A DNA stretch of 64,000 nucleotides, taken from contig JAKSKN010000002.1 of NCBI GenBank assembly GCA_024401695.1, positions 1-64,000 of the forward strand. The letters run 5' to 3'. Positions 16,169 to 25,980 of this stretch are shown here, piece by piece. The notes below the pieces were generated by a model. It was not told where the DNA came from. It was given only the letters and a program-made list of their open reading frames with translations, and did no database searches. The first letter of the stretch is position 1. Each line of letters opens with the position of its first letter. The DNA comes from Bacteroidales bacterium. GTDB taxonomy: Bacteria; Bacteroidota; Bacteroidia; Bacteroidales; UBA932. The translations under genes were made by a program, and so were the position numbers.

Positions 16169-18757
16169 ATGATTTTAAAGCGGACAATATCCATCCTTTC
16201 ACTGGCCCTGCTGGCACTTTCAGCCTTTGCGCAGGAGCCCGTCGAGGTGGACTATAACCGTCCGAAGAAATATGTCGTAGGCGGGATCGCAGCGGAAGGG
16301 AATCACTATTTCAGCGATGAGCAGATCGTCTCCCAGACAGGCCTCCAGCCTGGTATGGAAGTTACCGTGCCGAGCGAAGAGATGTCCAACATCGTCAAGC
16401 GGCTCTGGCTTCAGAGGTTCTTTGAGGACGTGGCCGTCAATATCGACAGCGTGAAGGTGGCTTCTTCCCCGGCGGCCCTCGATACGGCGTATTTCACAGT
16501 CGCCATCGTGGAGCGTCCGCGTATGTCGCGATGGACGTTCACCGGAATCAAGTCCGGCGAGAAGAAGGATCTCCAGGACCGGTTGAACCTGCGCCGCGGC
16601 GGTGAGTTTTCCGAGTATGTCGACAAGACTTCCTGCGATATCATCAAGAGGTATTATTACGAAAAAGGTTTCCTCAAGTGCCAGGTCAAGGCTGAAGTCC
16701 AGAAGGATTCTGTCGTAAAGAACGCGATCCGCGTGAATTTCGTGGTTGACAAGGGTGAGAAGGTCAAGATCAAGAACATCAATTTCATCGGTAACGAGCA
16801 CGTGAAGGAGTTCAAGATCGCCAAGGAGATGAAGAAGACCAAGTCCGCCAAGATATACAACTTCTTCCATAGCAAGAAATTCGACCAGAAGGAATATCTC
16901 AACGACAAGAAAGCCGCATTGAGCGCCTTCAACGAGGCCGGTTACCGCGATGCCCGTCTTGTACGTGACTCCATCTACTACGTCGAGCCGAACAAGCTCG
17001 GAATCGATCTTGTTTTCGATGAGGGAGATAAATATTATTTTCGCGATATCCAGTGGACCGGCAACTCCGTATATTCATCCGACGCTCTGAACCAGGTGCT
17101 TCAGGTCAAGAAAGGTGATGTATATGATCTCGTGACTATGGAAAAGCGCCTTTACGGCGGTGGCAAGCAGAATGAGCTGGATGTCTCCAAGCTTTATCGC
17201 GACAACGGTTACCTGTTCTTCAACGTGACACCTGTCGAGACCAATATACAGAATGACTCGGTGGATGTCGAGGTACGTATCTCGGAGGGCAAGCAGGCGA
17301 CCCTGAACAACATCGTCATCAACGGCAATGACCTTACCAATGAGAAGGTCGTGCGCCGTCAGATATTCACCCGCCCGGGTTACCTCTACAGCCAGTCGGA
17401 TTTCGAGCGCTCCATCCGTGAGATCTCTTCTCTCGGACAGTTCGATGCCGAGGCTATCGCAGACCCTCACACCGGTTGGTCTCTCATTCCTAACGCGCTG
17501 AACAATACCGTCGACATAGTCTATAACGTAACTGAGAAGCCTTCTTCTACATTGGAGGTCTCAGGAGGTTGGGGCGGCAACACTTTCGTCGCGTCAGTGG
17601 GTGTGAGCTTCAACAACTTCTCGACTCACCGTATGTTCGAGAAACACGCCTGGAGGCCCGTTCCTCTCGGTGACGCACAGACGCTGTCATTCCGTTTCCA
17701 GACCAATGGTACGTACTATACCTCGCTTTCCGCCAGCTTCACCGAGCCTTGGCTCACCGGCAAGAAGCCTATGTCGCTCAACCTCGGTCTGTATTACACA
17801 CGCCAGACCAATTCATACATCGCCCTCAATATCCTCAACAGCGACCGTATGATGGAGGTGTACGGATTCTCGGCATCGCTGGGTAACCGTCTGAAATGGC
17901 CTGACAACTACTTCATACTGTATCACGGACTCAGCTGGCAGACCTACAAGCTTACGAACTGGTATTCAGGATACTTCATCTTCGATGACGGTATCTCCAA
18001 CAACCTCAGCTACACCCTTACCCTTGCGAGGAACTCCACCGACCAGCAGATATTCCCTCGTCAGGGCTCTGATATGAGCTTCTCCCTCCAGCTCACTCCT
18101 CCATACTCCCTGTTCCGCAAGTTCGACTTCAACGACAAGGGCGAAAAGGTTGCGGTGGCAAACTACAAGGATGTGAACTATGACAATTGGAGCGCTGCCG
18201 ACCGATACAGGTGGATCGAATATCACAAGTGGAAGTTCAACGCCACCCATTATACCAGGATCATCGGCGACCTCATCCTCATGACGCGCGCGCAGTTCGG
18301 CTATGTGGGCTATTACAACCGCAAGTGGGGTTATTCTCCGTTCGAGGGTTTCCTCGTCGGCGGTGACGGTATGTCCGGTTACAGCACATACGGCAACGAG
18401 GTGATTGCGCTGCGAGGTTATGAGAACTACTCGCTCACACCGTATCTCCCGTCTCAGTATAACTCATCCGGTTATTCTTACGCGGGCAACGTATATGACA
18501 AATTCACCGTGGAACTCCGTTATCCTGTGATGCTCCAGCCGTCTTCAACCATCTTTGTCCTCGGCTTCCTCGAGGGCGGTAACTGCTGGTCGGACATCAG
18601 AGATTTCAATCCTTTCCAAATCAAACGCAGCGCTGGAGTCGGTGTTCGCATCTTCTTACCGATGATTGGTCTTCTCGGTGTGGACTGGGGCTACGGATTT
18701 GATGATGCCAAGAGTGGTGGCAGCCAGTTCCATTTCGTTATCGGCCAACAATTTTAA
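16169..18757 (+). CDS. bamA: Outer-membrane protein assembly factor BamA
   Basis: The Omp85 insertase, 862 residues. The ATG at 16169 starts the signal peptide (ILKRTISILSLALLALSAFA, then Q); an upstream ATG at 16148 only adds 7 residues. Several POTRA repeats span about 30-430 (VGGIAAEGNHYFSDEQIV, KIKNINFIGNEHVKEF, LNNIVINGNDLTNEKVV). The 16-stranded barrel follows, with the Omp85 lid-lock region near GDGMSGYSTYGNEVIALRG, cut here. It ends in Phe, as outer-membrane barrels do. It is followed by an OmpH chaperone gene, and the partner BamD is at 8.0 kb. Confidence 0.96.
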   Translation: MILKRTISILSLALLALSAFAQEPVEVDYNRPKKYVVGGIAAEGNHYFSDEQIVSQTGLQPGMEVTVPSEEMSNIVKRLWLQRFFEDVAVNIDSVKVASSPAALDTAYFTVAIVERPRMSRWTFTGIKSGEKKDLQDRLNLRRGGEFSEYVDKTSCDIIKRYYYEKGFLKCQVKAEVQKDSVVKNAIRVNFVVDKGEKVKIKNINFIGNEHVKEFKIAKEMKKTKSAKIYNFFHSKKFDQKEYLNDKKAALSAFNEAGYRDARLVRDSIYYVEPNKLGIDLVFDEGDKYYFRDIQWTGNSVYSSDALNQVLQVKKGDVYDLVTMEKRLYGGGKQNELDVSKLYRDNGYLFFNVTPVETNIQNDSVDVEVRISEGKQATLNNIVINGNDLTNEKVVRRQIFTRPGYLYSQSDFERSIREISSLGQFDAEAIADPHTGWSLIPNALNNTVDIVYNVTEKPSSTLEVSGGWGGNTFVASVGVSFNNFSTHRMFEKHAWRPVPLGDAQTLSFRFQTNGTYYTSLSASFTEPWLTGKKPMSLNLGLYYTRQTNSYIALNILNSDRMMEVYGFSASLGNRLKWPDNYFILYHGLSWQTYKLTNWYSGYFIFDDGISNNLSYTLTLARNSTDQQIFPRQGSDMSFSLQLTPPYSLFRKFDFNDKGEKVAVANYKDVNYDNWSAADRYRWIEYHKWKFNATHYTRIIGDLILMTRAQFGYVGYYNRKWGYSPFEGFLVGGDGMSGYSTYGNEVIALRGYENYSLTPYLPSQYNSSGYSYAGNVYDKFTVELRYPVMLQPSSTIFVLGFLEGGNCWSDIRDFNPFQIKRSAGVGVRIFLPMIGLLGVDWGYGFDDAKSGGSQFHFVIGQQF

Positions 18758-18784
18758 TTGAATTACTATTTAATGCATACAATT

Positions 18785-19348
18785 ATGAAAAAGGTTCTTT
18801 TGATCGCCGCTATGGCATTCGTTTCAGTGGCTGGCTTCGCTCAGCAGAAGTTCGCCCACGTCAACTTCTCAGAGCTTGTCCAGCTCTGCCCTGAGGCTGA
18901 CCAGGCCCGTGCTACAATGACCGCTTCAAACAATGAGGCACAGGAGACATATCAGGCGATGGTTGAGGAATTCAACACCAAGTACAGCCAGTATCAGCAG
19001 AAGGCTTCCACCTGGACTCAGTCCATCCGCGAGAGCAAGGAGAAGGAACTCACCGAGATCCAGCAGCGCATCCAGGAATTCGGCCAGTCAGTACAGGCAG
19101 AACTCCAGCAGCAGGAACAGCAGCTTATGGCCCCTATCTATGAGAAGGCCAACAAGACAGTCCAGGACCTCGCAAAGGAAGGCGGATACATCTTTGTATT
19201 CGATATTTCCACAGCTCTTTATGTTGACCCTGCACAGAGCACAGACCTTACACCTGCAGCGCGCAAGGCCCTCAATATCGCTGCCGACCGCACACTTGAG
19301 GCTCTTCAGGCGGAACTCCAGGCTCAGGCCCAGGCCGCACAGCAGTAG
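18785..19348 (+). CDS. OmpH/Skp periplasmic chaperone
   Basis: 187 residues from the ATG at 18785, which gives the signal peptide KKVLLIAAMAFVSVAGFA then Q. The domain starts KFAHVNFSELVQLCPEAD, continues as a Gln-rich coiled coil (tentacles) and closes with GGYIFVFDISTALYVDPAQ. Skp-type chaperones deliver unfolded barrels to BamA, encoded 27 bases upstream. The C-terminal tail is Ala/Gln repeats. A hairpin terminator follows. Confidence 0.95.
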   Translation: MKKVLLIAAMAFVSVAGFAQQKFAHVNFSELVQLCPEADQARATMTASNNEAQETYQAMVEEFNTKYSQYQQKASTWTQSIRESKEKELTEIQQRIQEFGQSVQAELQQQEQQLMAPIYEKANKTVQDLAKEGGYIFVFDISTALYVDPAQSTDLTPAARKALNIAADRTLEALQAELQAQAQAAQQ

Positions 19349-19368
19349 TACTGCAATGACCCATATGC

Positions 19369-19395
19369 AAAGACCGGTACAGTGTGCCGGTCTTT
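19369..19395 (+). terminator. Terminator after ompH
   Basis: AAAGACCGG and CCGGTCTTT form a stem around a short loop and are followed by a weak TA-rich tail. This closes the bamA-ompH unit before korA. Confidence 0.7.
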
Positions 19396-19432
19396 ATAAA
19401 TTGTACAAACCAATCAAACCACATAAAGAATA

Positions 19433-21280
19433 ATGCAACATAAAGTCATTGACACCAAAGATGTCGTGATAAGGTTTGCAGGAGATTCCGGTGACGGTAT
19501 GCAGCTCACCGGTTCGCTCTTTGCGGACATGTCGGCAATCTATGGCAACGGACTTGCAACGTTCCCGGACTACCCTGCCGAAATCCGTGCTCCGCACGGT
19601 ACGGTTTCAGGCGTATCCGGTTTTCAGGTTCATATCGGCAGTGAAGAGGTGGCCACTCCCGGCGACTTCTGCGATATGCTCATTGCAATGAACCCTGCAG
19701 CGCTCAAGGCCAATGCCAAGTGGTGCAAGCGTCACGCGATGATCCTCGTCGATGAGGATGCATTTGATGACGCAGGCATGAAGAAAGCCGGTTTCACGAC
19801 AGACAATCCGTTCACGGAACTATCAGTAGAAGACAGGACACTCATCATCGCGCCTATCACCACGATGACGAAGGAGAGCTTGAAAGACAGCGGGATGGAC
19901 CAGAAGTCCATCCTCAAATGCAAGAATATGTTCACGCTCGGTATCGCGTGCTACATCTTCAACCGCCCTCTCCAGCCGGTCTACGATTACCTCGAAAAGA
20001 AGTTCTCGAAGAAGCATCCGGAGGTGATCGCTCCGAACAAGAAAGTCCTCGATGACGGTTTTAACTATGCAGCCAACGTCCAGGCCATCCCGAATACATA
20101 TACAATCGAGCCTGTCAAGTCAGCCAAGAAGGGAACATATAGAAATGTGACCGGCAACCAGGCGATTGCCTGGGGTCTTCTTGCTGCTTCGGAGAAGTCG
20201 GGACTGCCTCTTTTCTGCGGCTCTTACCCGATCACTCCGGCGACAGCCATCCTTGAAGAGCTTGCCCTTCATAAGAGCCTCGGAGCCAAGACGCTTCAGG
20301 CTGAGGATGAGATTGCCGGCATCTGCACTGCAATCGGTGCTGCGTTCGCAGGCAACCTTGCAGTCACAACGACCTCCGGTCCGGGCCTTTCGCTCAAGAG
20401 TGAAGCTCTCGGACTGGCCGTCATGGCCGAGCTGCCGCTCGTTGTCGTTGATGTACAGCGCGGCGGCCCTTCCACCGGCCTGCCTACCAAGACGGAGCAG
20501 ACAGACCTCAACCAGGCGCTTTATGGCCGTAATGGTGAATGTCCGATCCCTGTAATCTGCGCACATTCACCGGCTAACTGCTTCTTTGCCGCCTTTATGG
20601 CCGCAAAGATCGCCCTTGAGCATATGACTCCGGTACTCCTCCTTTCAGAAGGCTTCCTCGGCAACGGCAGTGAGCCTTGGCTCATCCCGTGGATGAAGGA
20701 CTATCCTGAGATACATCCGCCATTCGTGTCCGGGGTGTTGCCTGAAGGTGAAAGATTCAAGCCTTTCGAGAGAGACCCTGAAACAATGGTTCCACGGTGG
20801 GCGCTCCCGGGTCAGAAAGGTTTTGAGCATCGCGTAGGCGGTCTCGAGAAGAATCACGCCGGAGTGCTTTCGACCGATCCGCAGAACCACGAAACCATGG
20901 TTCGCGAGCGCGCGAAGAAGGTTGAATTGATTTCGAAGGACCTTCCGGACCTGGTTGTCCGCGGCCCGCAGGAGGGAGAACTGCTCGTTCTCGGCTGGGG
21001 CGGCACATACGGCCACATCGCCAGCGCCATCCATGATTTGCAGGAAGAAGGCGTCCCTGTGGCTTACACCCACTTCGACTATATCAATCCTCTCCCGCCG
21101 AACACGGCGGAAATTTTCTCCCACTACAAGAAGTTCCTTGTGTGTGAGCTGAACAGCGGACAGTTTGCAAGCTACCTGCAGGGGCTTTATCCGCAGTATA
21201 CTTTCCGCAAATACGGAAAGGTCCAGGGTCAACCATTCCTCGTGAGCGAGCTCATCGAGGCAATCAAAAAGGAGATGTAG
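19433..21280 (+). CDS. korA: 2-oxoglutarate (2-oxoacid):ferredoxin oxidoreductase, alpha subunit with fused gamma domain
   Basis: 615 residues. The N-terminal gamma domain (about 8-190: VVIRFAGDSGDGMQLTGSLF) is fused to the alpha domain (about 225-600: GNQAIAWGLLAASEKSGLPL, SGPGLSLKSEALGLAVMAEL). This is the KorA architecture of anaerobic Bacteroidales. With KorB it interconverts 2-oxoglutarate and succinyl-CoA using ferredoxin, either oxidatively or as a reductive TCA step. No separate ferredoxin-like subunit is nearby. It lies 3 bases before korB and close to gdhA, which also uses 2-oxoglutarate. Confidence 0.95.
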   Translation: MQHKVIDTKDVVIRFAGDSGDGMQLTGSLFADMSAIYGNGLATFPDYPAEIRAPHGTVSGVSGFQVHIGSEEVATPGDFCDMLIAMNPAALKANAKWCKRHAMILVDEDAFDDAGMKKAGFTTDNPFTELSVEDRTLIIAPITTMTKESLKDSGMDQKSILKCKNMFTLGIACYIFNRPLQPVYDYLEKKFSKKHPEVIAPNKKVLDDGFNYAANVQAIPNTYTIEPVKSAKKGTYRNVTGNQAIAWGLLAASEKSGLPLFCGSYPITPATAILEELALHKSLGAKTLQAEDEIAGICTAIGAAFAGNLAVTTTSGPGLSLKSEALGLAVMAELPLVVVDVQRGGPSTGLPTKTEQTDLNQALYGRNGECPIPVICAHSPANCFFAAFMAAKIALEHMTPVLLLSEGFLGNGSEPWLIPWMKDYPEIHPPFVSGVLPEGERFKPFERDPETMVPRWALPGQKGFEHRVGGLEKNHAGVLSTDPQNHETMVRERAKKVELISKDLPDLVVRGPQEGELLVLGWGGTYGHIASAIHDLQEEGVPVAYTHFDYINPLPPNTAEIFSHYKKFLVCELNSGQFASYLQGLYPQYTFRKYGKVQGQPFLVSELIEAIKKEM

Positions 21281-21283
21281 GAT

Positions 21284-22303
21284 ATGGCAAATTTGACATT
21301 CAAGGATTTCAAGAGTGACCAGGAAGTGCGCTGGTGCCCGGGTTGTGGTGACCACGCTGTCCTCGCTTCTCTTCAGAGGGCGCTCCCAAAGGTGAGCCAG
21401 GCCCTTAACTATGACAAGGAACGCTATGTGGTCGTATCCGGCATCGGATGCTCTTCACGACTTCCATACTATATGGATACCTATGGTTTCCATAGCATCC
21501 ACGGCCGCGCCACCGCCATTTCCACCGGCATCAAGGTGGCCAATCCGTGGCTGACGGTATGGCAGACCTGCGGCGACGGCGATGCGCTCGCCATTGGCGG
21601 CAACCATTTCATCCACGCCATACGCCGTAATATCGACATCAACATCATCCTCTTCAATAACCAGATCTACGGCCTCACGAAAGGCCAGTACAGTCCGACA
21701 TCGAAATTCGGCGCAATCACCAAGACTTCGCCTTACGGTACTGTGGAGCACCCGTTCAATCCCGGGTCCCTTGTGCTTGGTGCGAAGGGCACCTTCTTTG
21801 CGCGCAGCCTGGACGTTGAATTGAAACTGAATGAAGAGATAATGACTGCGGCCGCCCTCCACGACGGATGCTCGGTAATGGAAATGCTCACCAACTGCGT
21901 CATCTTCAATGACGGCGCCCACAAGAATCTTTCTGATCCGGCAGTCAAGGCCGACCATACCATCGTTCTCCGCCACGGCGAGAAGATGGTCTTCGGCAAG
22001 GACAACGAGAAGGGACTTATCTATGACGGCAAGAAACTGCGCGTGATCCGTATCGGAGAAGGTGGCTTCACCATCGATGACGTGCTTGTGCACGATGCTC
22101 ACGCCGACAATATCGGCATACATATGGCTCTTGCGGATATGAAGGGCCCGGACTATCCTGTCGCCCTCGGCGTCATCCGTGACGTCAAGGACATCACCTA
22201 TGACGACGGTGTGAGGGACCAGGTAAGGCAGGTGGCTGCCAAATCCACAATACACTGCGTTGATGACCTGCTCCGCAGCGGCAGTACCTGGGAAGTGAAA
22301 TAA
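21284..22303 (+). CDS. korB: 2-oxoglutarate (2-oxoacid):ferredoxin oxidoreductase, beta subunit
   Basis: The TPP-binding subunit, 339 residues. VRWCPGCGDHAVLASLQ carries the cluster-binding CxxC, GIGCSSRLPYYMDTYGFHS follows, and TPP/Mg is bound by TCGDGDALAIGGNHF and NNQIYGLTKGQYSPTS. It works as a complex with KorA just upstream. Substrate preference (2-oxoglutarate over pyruvate) is judged from overall family resemblance only. Confidence 0.95.
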   Translation: MANLTFKDFKSDQEVRWCPGCGDHAVLASLQRALPKVSQALNYDKERYVVVSGIGCSSRLPYYMDTYGFHSIHGRATAISTGIKVANPWLTVWQTCGDGDALAIGGNHFIHAIRRNIDINIILFNNQIYGLTKGQYSPTSKFGAITKTSPYGTVEHPFNPGSLVLGAKGTFFARSLDVELKLNEEIMTAAALHDGCSVMEMLTNCVIFNDGAHKNLSDPAVKADHTIVLRHGEKMVFGKDNEKGLIYDGKKLRVIRIGEGGFTIDDVLVHDAHADNIGIHMALADMKGPDYPVALGVIRDVKDITYDDGVRDQVRQVAAKSTIHCVDDLLRSGSTWEVK

Positions 22304-22340
22304 GTGTTATCCAAAAATTACAACTAGACGATTATTTTAT

Positions 22341-22348
22341 TATATTTG
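22341..22348 (+). promoter_or_regulatory. -7 box for gdhA
   Basis: TATATTTG, 22 bases before the gdhA ATG. The surrounding gap of 67 bases is AT-rich. Confidence 0.55.
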
Positions 22349-22370
22349 TCGAGTTAGTAGTTAACTTAGT

Positions 22371-23714
22371 ATGAAGACACAAGACATTATGGCACGCCTC
22401 CAGGCCAAGTATCCAGGAGAGAATGAATATCTCCAGGCAGTACAGGAGGTTCTTGAATCTATCGAGGATGTGTATAATCAGCATCCTGAATTCGAAAAAG
22501 CCAAGATCGTGGAGCGTATGGTTGAACCGGACCGTATCTTTACCTTCCGTGTCACCTGGGTTGACGATAAGGGTGAGGTCCAGACCAACACCGGTTATCG
22601 TATCCAGTTCAACAGTGCGATCGGTCCTTACAAGGGCGGTCTCCGTTTCCACAAGGCAGTAACTCCTTCAATGCTTAAGTTCCTCGGCTTTGAGCAGACT
22701 TTCAAGAACGCTCTCACAACTCTTCCTATGGGTGGAGCAAAGGGTGGTTCCGATTTCGACCCGGTAGGCAAGTCCAACGACGAGATTATGCGTTTCTGCC
22801 AGGCCTTCATGCTTGAACTCTGGCAGTGCATCGGCCCTGATCAGGATATCCCTGCAGGTGATGTAGGCGTAGGTGGCCGTGAGATCGGTTATCTCTATGG
22901 TATGTACAAGAAGCTCGCCCGCGAGTACAATACCGGCGTTCTCACCGGCAAGGGTGCTACCTGGGGTGGCTCAATCCTCCGTCCTGAGGCAACCGGTTTC
23001 GGTGCTCTCTATTTCACCCAGAACCTTCTCCACAAGGCCGGCAAGGACATCAAGGGCTGCAAGGTCGCTATCTCAGGCTTCGGCAACGTAGCGTGGGGCG
23101 CCTGCACCAAGGCTACTGAACTCGGTGCAAAGGTAGTAGCTATTTCCGGTCCTGACGGAGTCTGCGAGATTCCTGACGGCATCACCAAGGAGATGATCGA
23201 CTATATGCTTGTAATGCGTGCTTCCAACCGTAACAAGGTTCAGGATATGGCGGACAAGTTCCCGGGTGCAGCCAAGTTCACAGCCGGAAAGAAGGCGTGG
23301 AGCGTCAAGTGCGACATCGCTCTTCCTTGTGCATTCCAGAACGAGCTTTCAGAGGATGATGCGAAGGAACTCAAGGCAAACGGTACCTGGTGCTGCTGCG
23401 AGGTTTCCAATATGGGTTGCCAGCCTGGTGCTATCAAGTACTTCCAGAACAACGGAGTCTTCTTTGCTCCTGGCAAGGCTGTCAACGCAGGTGGCGTGGC
23501 TACCTCAGGTCTTGAGATGACTCAGAACGCTTCGCATATCAGCTGGAGCGGCAAGGAGGTTGATGAGAAGCTTCACTTCATCATGGATTCAATCCACGAG
23601 GCTTGCGTCAAGTATGGTACACAGGCTGACGGTTCGATCGACTACGTGAAGGGCGCAAATATCGCCGGCTTCATGAAGGTCGCTACCGCTATGCTTGAGC
23701 AGGGCACGATCTAA
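22371..23714 (+). CDS. gdhA: NADP-type glutamate dehydrogenase
   Basis: 447 residues, hexameric type. GPYKGGLRFHKAVTPSMLKF is the glutamate-binding region and LPMGGAKGGSDFDP holds the catalytic Lys. GFGNVAWGACTKATELGAKV forms the Rossmann site, and VSNMGCQPGAIKYF, cut here, is near the C-terminus. It assimilates ammonia onto 2-oxoglutarate, the metabolite handled by the neighbouring KorAB. Codon choice here is strongly biased, suggesting high expression. Confidence 0.97.
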   Translation: MKTQDIMARLQAKYPGENEYLQAVQEVLESIEDVYNQHPEFEKAKIVERMVEPDRIFTFRVTWVDDKGEVQTNTGYRIQFNSAIGPYKGGLRFHKAVTPSMLKFLGFEQTFKNALTTLPMGGAKGGSDFDPVGKSNDEIMRFCQAFMLELWQCIGPDQDIPAGDVGVGGREIGYLYGMYKKLAREYNTGVLTGKGATWGGSILRPEATGFGALYFTQNLLHKAGKDIKGCKVAISGFGNVAWGACTKATELGAKVVAISGPDGVCEIPDGITKEMIDYMLVMRASNRNKVQDMADKFPGAAKFTAGKKAWSVKCDIALPCAFQNELSEDDAKELKANGTWCCCEVSNMGCQPGAIKYFQNNGVFFAPGKAVNAGGVATSGLEMTQNASHISWSGKEVDEKLHFIMDSIHEACVKYGTQADGSIDYVKGANIAGFMKVATAMLEQGTI

Positions 23715-23735
23715 AAACCTGTCTGATATAAAAAT

Positions 23736-23766
23736 GAAGGCTGAGCGATTTGCTCAGCCTTCTTTT
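23736..23766. terminator. Bidirectional terminator between gdhA and dcp
   Basis: GAAGGCTGAGC (23736-23746) pairs perfectly with 23752-23762 around a 5-base loop. TTTTA follows on the plus strand and AT-rich sequence on the other, so it can serve both convergent genes. Confidence 0.9.
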
Positions 23767-23768
23767 AT

Positions 23769-25862
23769 TTATTTGGATACGATTCCGAGTTTGATCAGAA
23801 GCGCTTTGGTTTCAGGGTCGTGGCCGCGGAAGTTCCGGTAGAGAACCGCTTCTTTCTCGGTGCTTCCCTTTTCAAGGACATTGCGACGGAATGAGTCGGC
23901 TACCTCCGGGTTGAAGATGCCCTTCTCCTCGAAGAGGGAGAAAGCGTCGGCCTCGAGGACTTCTGCCCATTTGTATGAATAGTAACCTGCTGCATAGCCG
24001 CCGGCAAAGATGTGGCTGAATGCGGTTGAAACGCAGGTGCCATCCACTCTTGGAAGGAGGTTGAGAGGCTCGTAGACGGATGCCTCGAATGCCTCTGTGC
24101 CGAGTTCTGGAAGAGAAGTCCTGGTGTACCAGTTCATATCAAGATAACCGAACTGGAGCTGGCGTACCTGGAAGTATGCGGCGTTGTAGTTCTTGGCGGC
24201 GATGATCTTGTCGATAAGCTCGTCCGGGATGACTTCTCCGGTCTGGTAGTGCTTGGCGAACTGCTTGAGGAATTCGCGCTCGTAGCCCCAGTTCTCCATG
24301 ATCTGAGAAGGAAGCTCCACGAAATCGTGATCGACAGAGGTGCCGCTCTGGCCCGGATATGTGCACTTGGTGAGCATTCCGTGGAGGGCGTGGCCGAACT
24401 CGTGGAGGAAGGTGGTGAGCTCGTCGTGGGTAAGAAGCGACGGGGCGGAAGCTGTAGGCTTGCTGAAGTTCATCACGATGGTCACGCAAGGCCTGTGGTC
24501 GACGCCCTCGTATGTATACTGTCCATAGATGTCGTTCATCCAGGCACCGCCGCGCTTGCTGGCGCGAGGGAAGAAGTCGGCGTAGAACAGGGCGAGGTGC
24601 TCGCCATTCTCGTCCTTTACGTCGAAGACGTGTACGTCCGGATGGTATCCCGGGATGTCGGTGCGCTCCTCGAAGGTGATGCCGTAGAGGCGGGTAGCGA
24701 GACCGAGCACTGCATCAATGCAGTTCTCGAGCTGGAAGTATGGCTTGAGCTGTTCGTCGCTCAGGTCATAGAGGCTGTTCTTGTATTTTTCTGACCAGAA
24801 GCTGAAATCCCAGGCGAGCAGTTCGTCTCCTTCGAAGCCGTTTGCCTTGGCGAATGCAAGGATATCTGCAACTTCTTTCTTCGCTGCAGGGAGGGACGGC
24901 TCGAGAAGCTCACCGAGGAATTTCCATACACCTTCCTTGCTGCCTACCATACGGTTTTCGATGGCATAGTCGGCATAGGTCTCGTAACCGAGGATGTTGG
25001 CAATCTGGATCCTGAGATCCACGATCTTGCGGCAGGTCTCCGAGTTGTCGAACTCTCCGCCGAGGGCCTTGGAGTTGTAGGCCCTGTAGATCTTCTCGCG
25101 GAGATCGCGGCGTGTGCTGAACTTGAGAAATGCGACGTAGCTCGGTTGGCTGAGGTCGAAGGTCCAGCCGTTCTCGCCTCGCTCGGAGGCCGTGGCGGCG
25201 CCCATATCGCGCACGTAGTCAGGAAGTCCTGCAAGGTCGGCCTCGTCGGTCAGATTCATCGCCCAGGCGTTGGTGGCTGCGAGCGCATTCTTCTGCCACT
25301 GGAGCTGGGTGAGCGAGAGCTCTTCCTCGAGCTTGCTGTATTTCTCCTTGTCGGCCTCGGAAAGAAGTGCGCCGCTGCGGACGAAGCCCTTGTAGGTATC
25401 TTCGAGAAGCCGCATCTGTTCACGGGTCAGGGCGAGTCCGTCCTTTTTATCATATACAGACTTCACACGCTCGAAAAGGGGGGCGTTGAGGGAGATGTAC
25501 ATCTCGTATTCGGTCAGGATAGGGGAAAGCTCTTCTGCAATCTGCTCCATCCCGTCATTGGTGTTGGACTCCTTTAGGTTGTAGAAGATGCCGCCGACAC
25601 GATTGACGGCCATACCCGAATAGGCGAGCGCTTCGATGGTGTTCTCGAATGTCGGCTCGTCCGGGTTGGCGACGATTGCATCGATTTCGGCCTTGCCTTC
25701 CGCTATCGCCTGCTTGAATGCAGGCAGGTAATGTTCGTTTTTGATTTTGTCGAATTGAGGCGCTCCATATGGCAGCGTTGACTCTGAAAGAAGGGGATTT
25801 TCCATTTTGCAGGAACTGATGACTGCCAGAAGCATTCCGGCGATGATGATAGCTTTTTTCAT
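23769..25862 (-). CDS. dcp: M3-family peptidyl-dipeptidase Dcp, lipoprotein
   Basis: 697 residues from the ATG at 25862, which begins a lipoprotein signal (IIIAGMLLAVISSC). The thimet-oligopeptidase fold carries the zinc site HEFGH (487-491) in FLHEFGHALHGML, with the downstream Glu in the VELPSQIMENW region. It removes dipeptides from C-termini of peptides. E. coli Dcp is cytoplasmic or periplasmic, whereas this one is predicted to be tethered in the envelope, as is common in Bacteroidales. Confidence 0.95.
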   Translation of the reverse strand: MKKAIIIAGMLLAVISSCKMENPLLSESTLPYGAPQFDKIKNEHYLPAFKQAIAEGKAEIDAIVANPDEPTFENTIEALAYSGMAVNRVGGIFYNLKESNTNDGMEQIAEELSPILTEYEMYISLNAPLFERVKSVYDKKDGLALTREQMRLLEDTYKGFVRSGALLSEADKEKYSKLEEELSLTQLQWQKNALAATNAWAMNLTDEADLAGLPDYVRDMGAATASERGENGWTFDLSQPSYVAFLKFSTRRDLREKIYRAYNSKALGGEFDNSETCRKIVDLRIQIANILGYETYADYAIENRMVGSKEGVWKFLGELLEPSLPAAKKEVADILAFAKANGFEGDELLAWDFSFWSEKYKNSLYDLSDEQLKPYFQLENCIDAVLGLATRLYGITFEERTDIPGYHPDVHVFDVKDENGEHLALFYADFFPRASKRGGAWMNDIYGQYTYEGVDHRPCVTIVMNFSKPTASAPSLLTHDELTTFLHEFGHALHGMLTKCTYPGQSGTSVDHDFVELPSQIMENWGYEREFLKQFAKHYQTGEVIPDELIDKIIAAKNYNAAYFQVRQLQFGYLDMNWYTRTSLPELGTEAFEASVYEPLNLLPRVDGTCVSTAFSHIFAGGYAAGYYSYKWAEVLEADAFSLFEEKGIFNPEVADSFRRNVLEKGSTEKEAVLYRNFRGHDPETKALLIKLGIVSK

Positions 25863-25886
25863 TGAAATGCGGTTATGATGGGAGGA

Positions 25887-25894
25887 CAAAAGTA
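25887..25894 (-). promoter_or_regulatory. -7 box for dcp
   Basis: Minus-strand TACTTTTG, 24 bases before the dcp ATG, in the divergent gap shared with the transporter gene. Confidence 0.45.
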
Positions 25895-25904
25895 AGCATT
25901 TTGG

Positions 25905-25935
25905 TTGGCTTTTAGGCAATTATTGACTAAATTTG
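25905..25935 (+). promoter_or_regulatory. Promoter for the transporter-porin pair
   Basis: TTG at 25905-25907 and TAAATTTG at 25928-25935 are separated by 20 bases. The leader to the ATG at 25981 is about 40 bases. Confidence 0.6.
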
Positions 25936-25980
25936 CGGCGCTTTTAAGGAGATAGTAGTTAAAATCTTATAAAAATAATT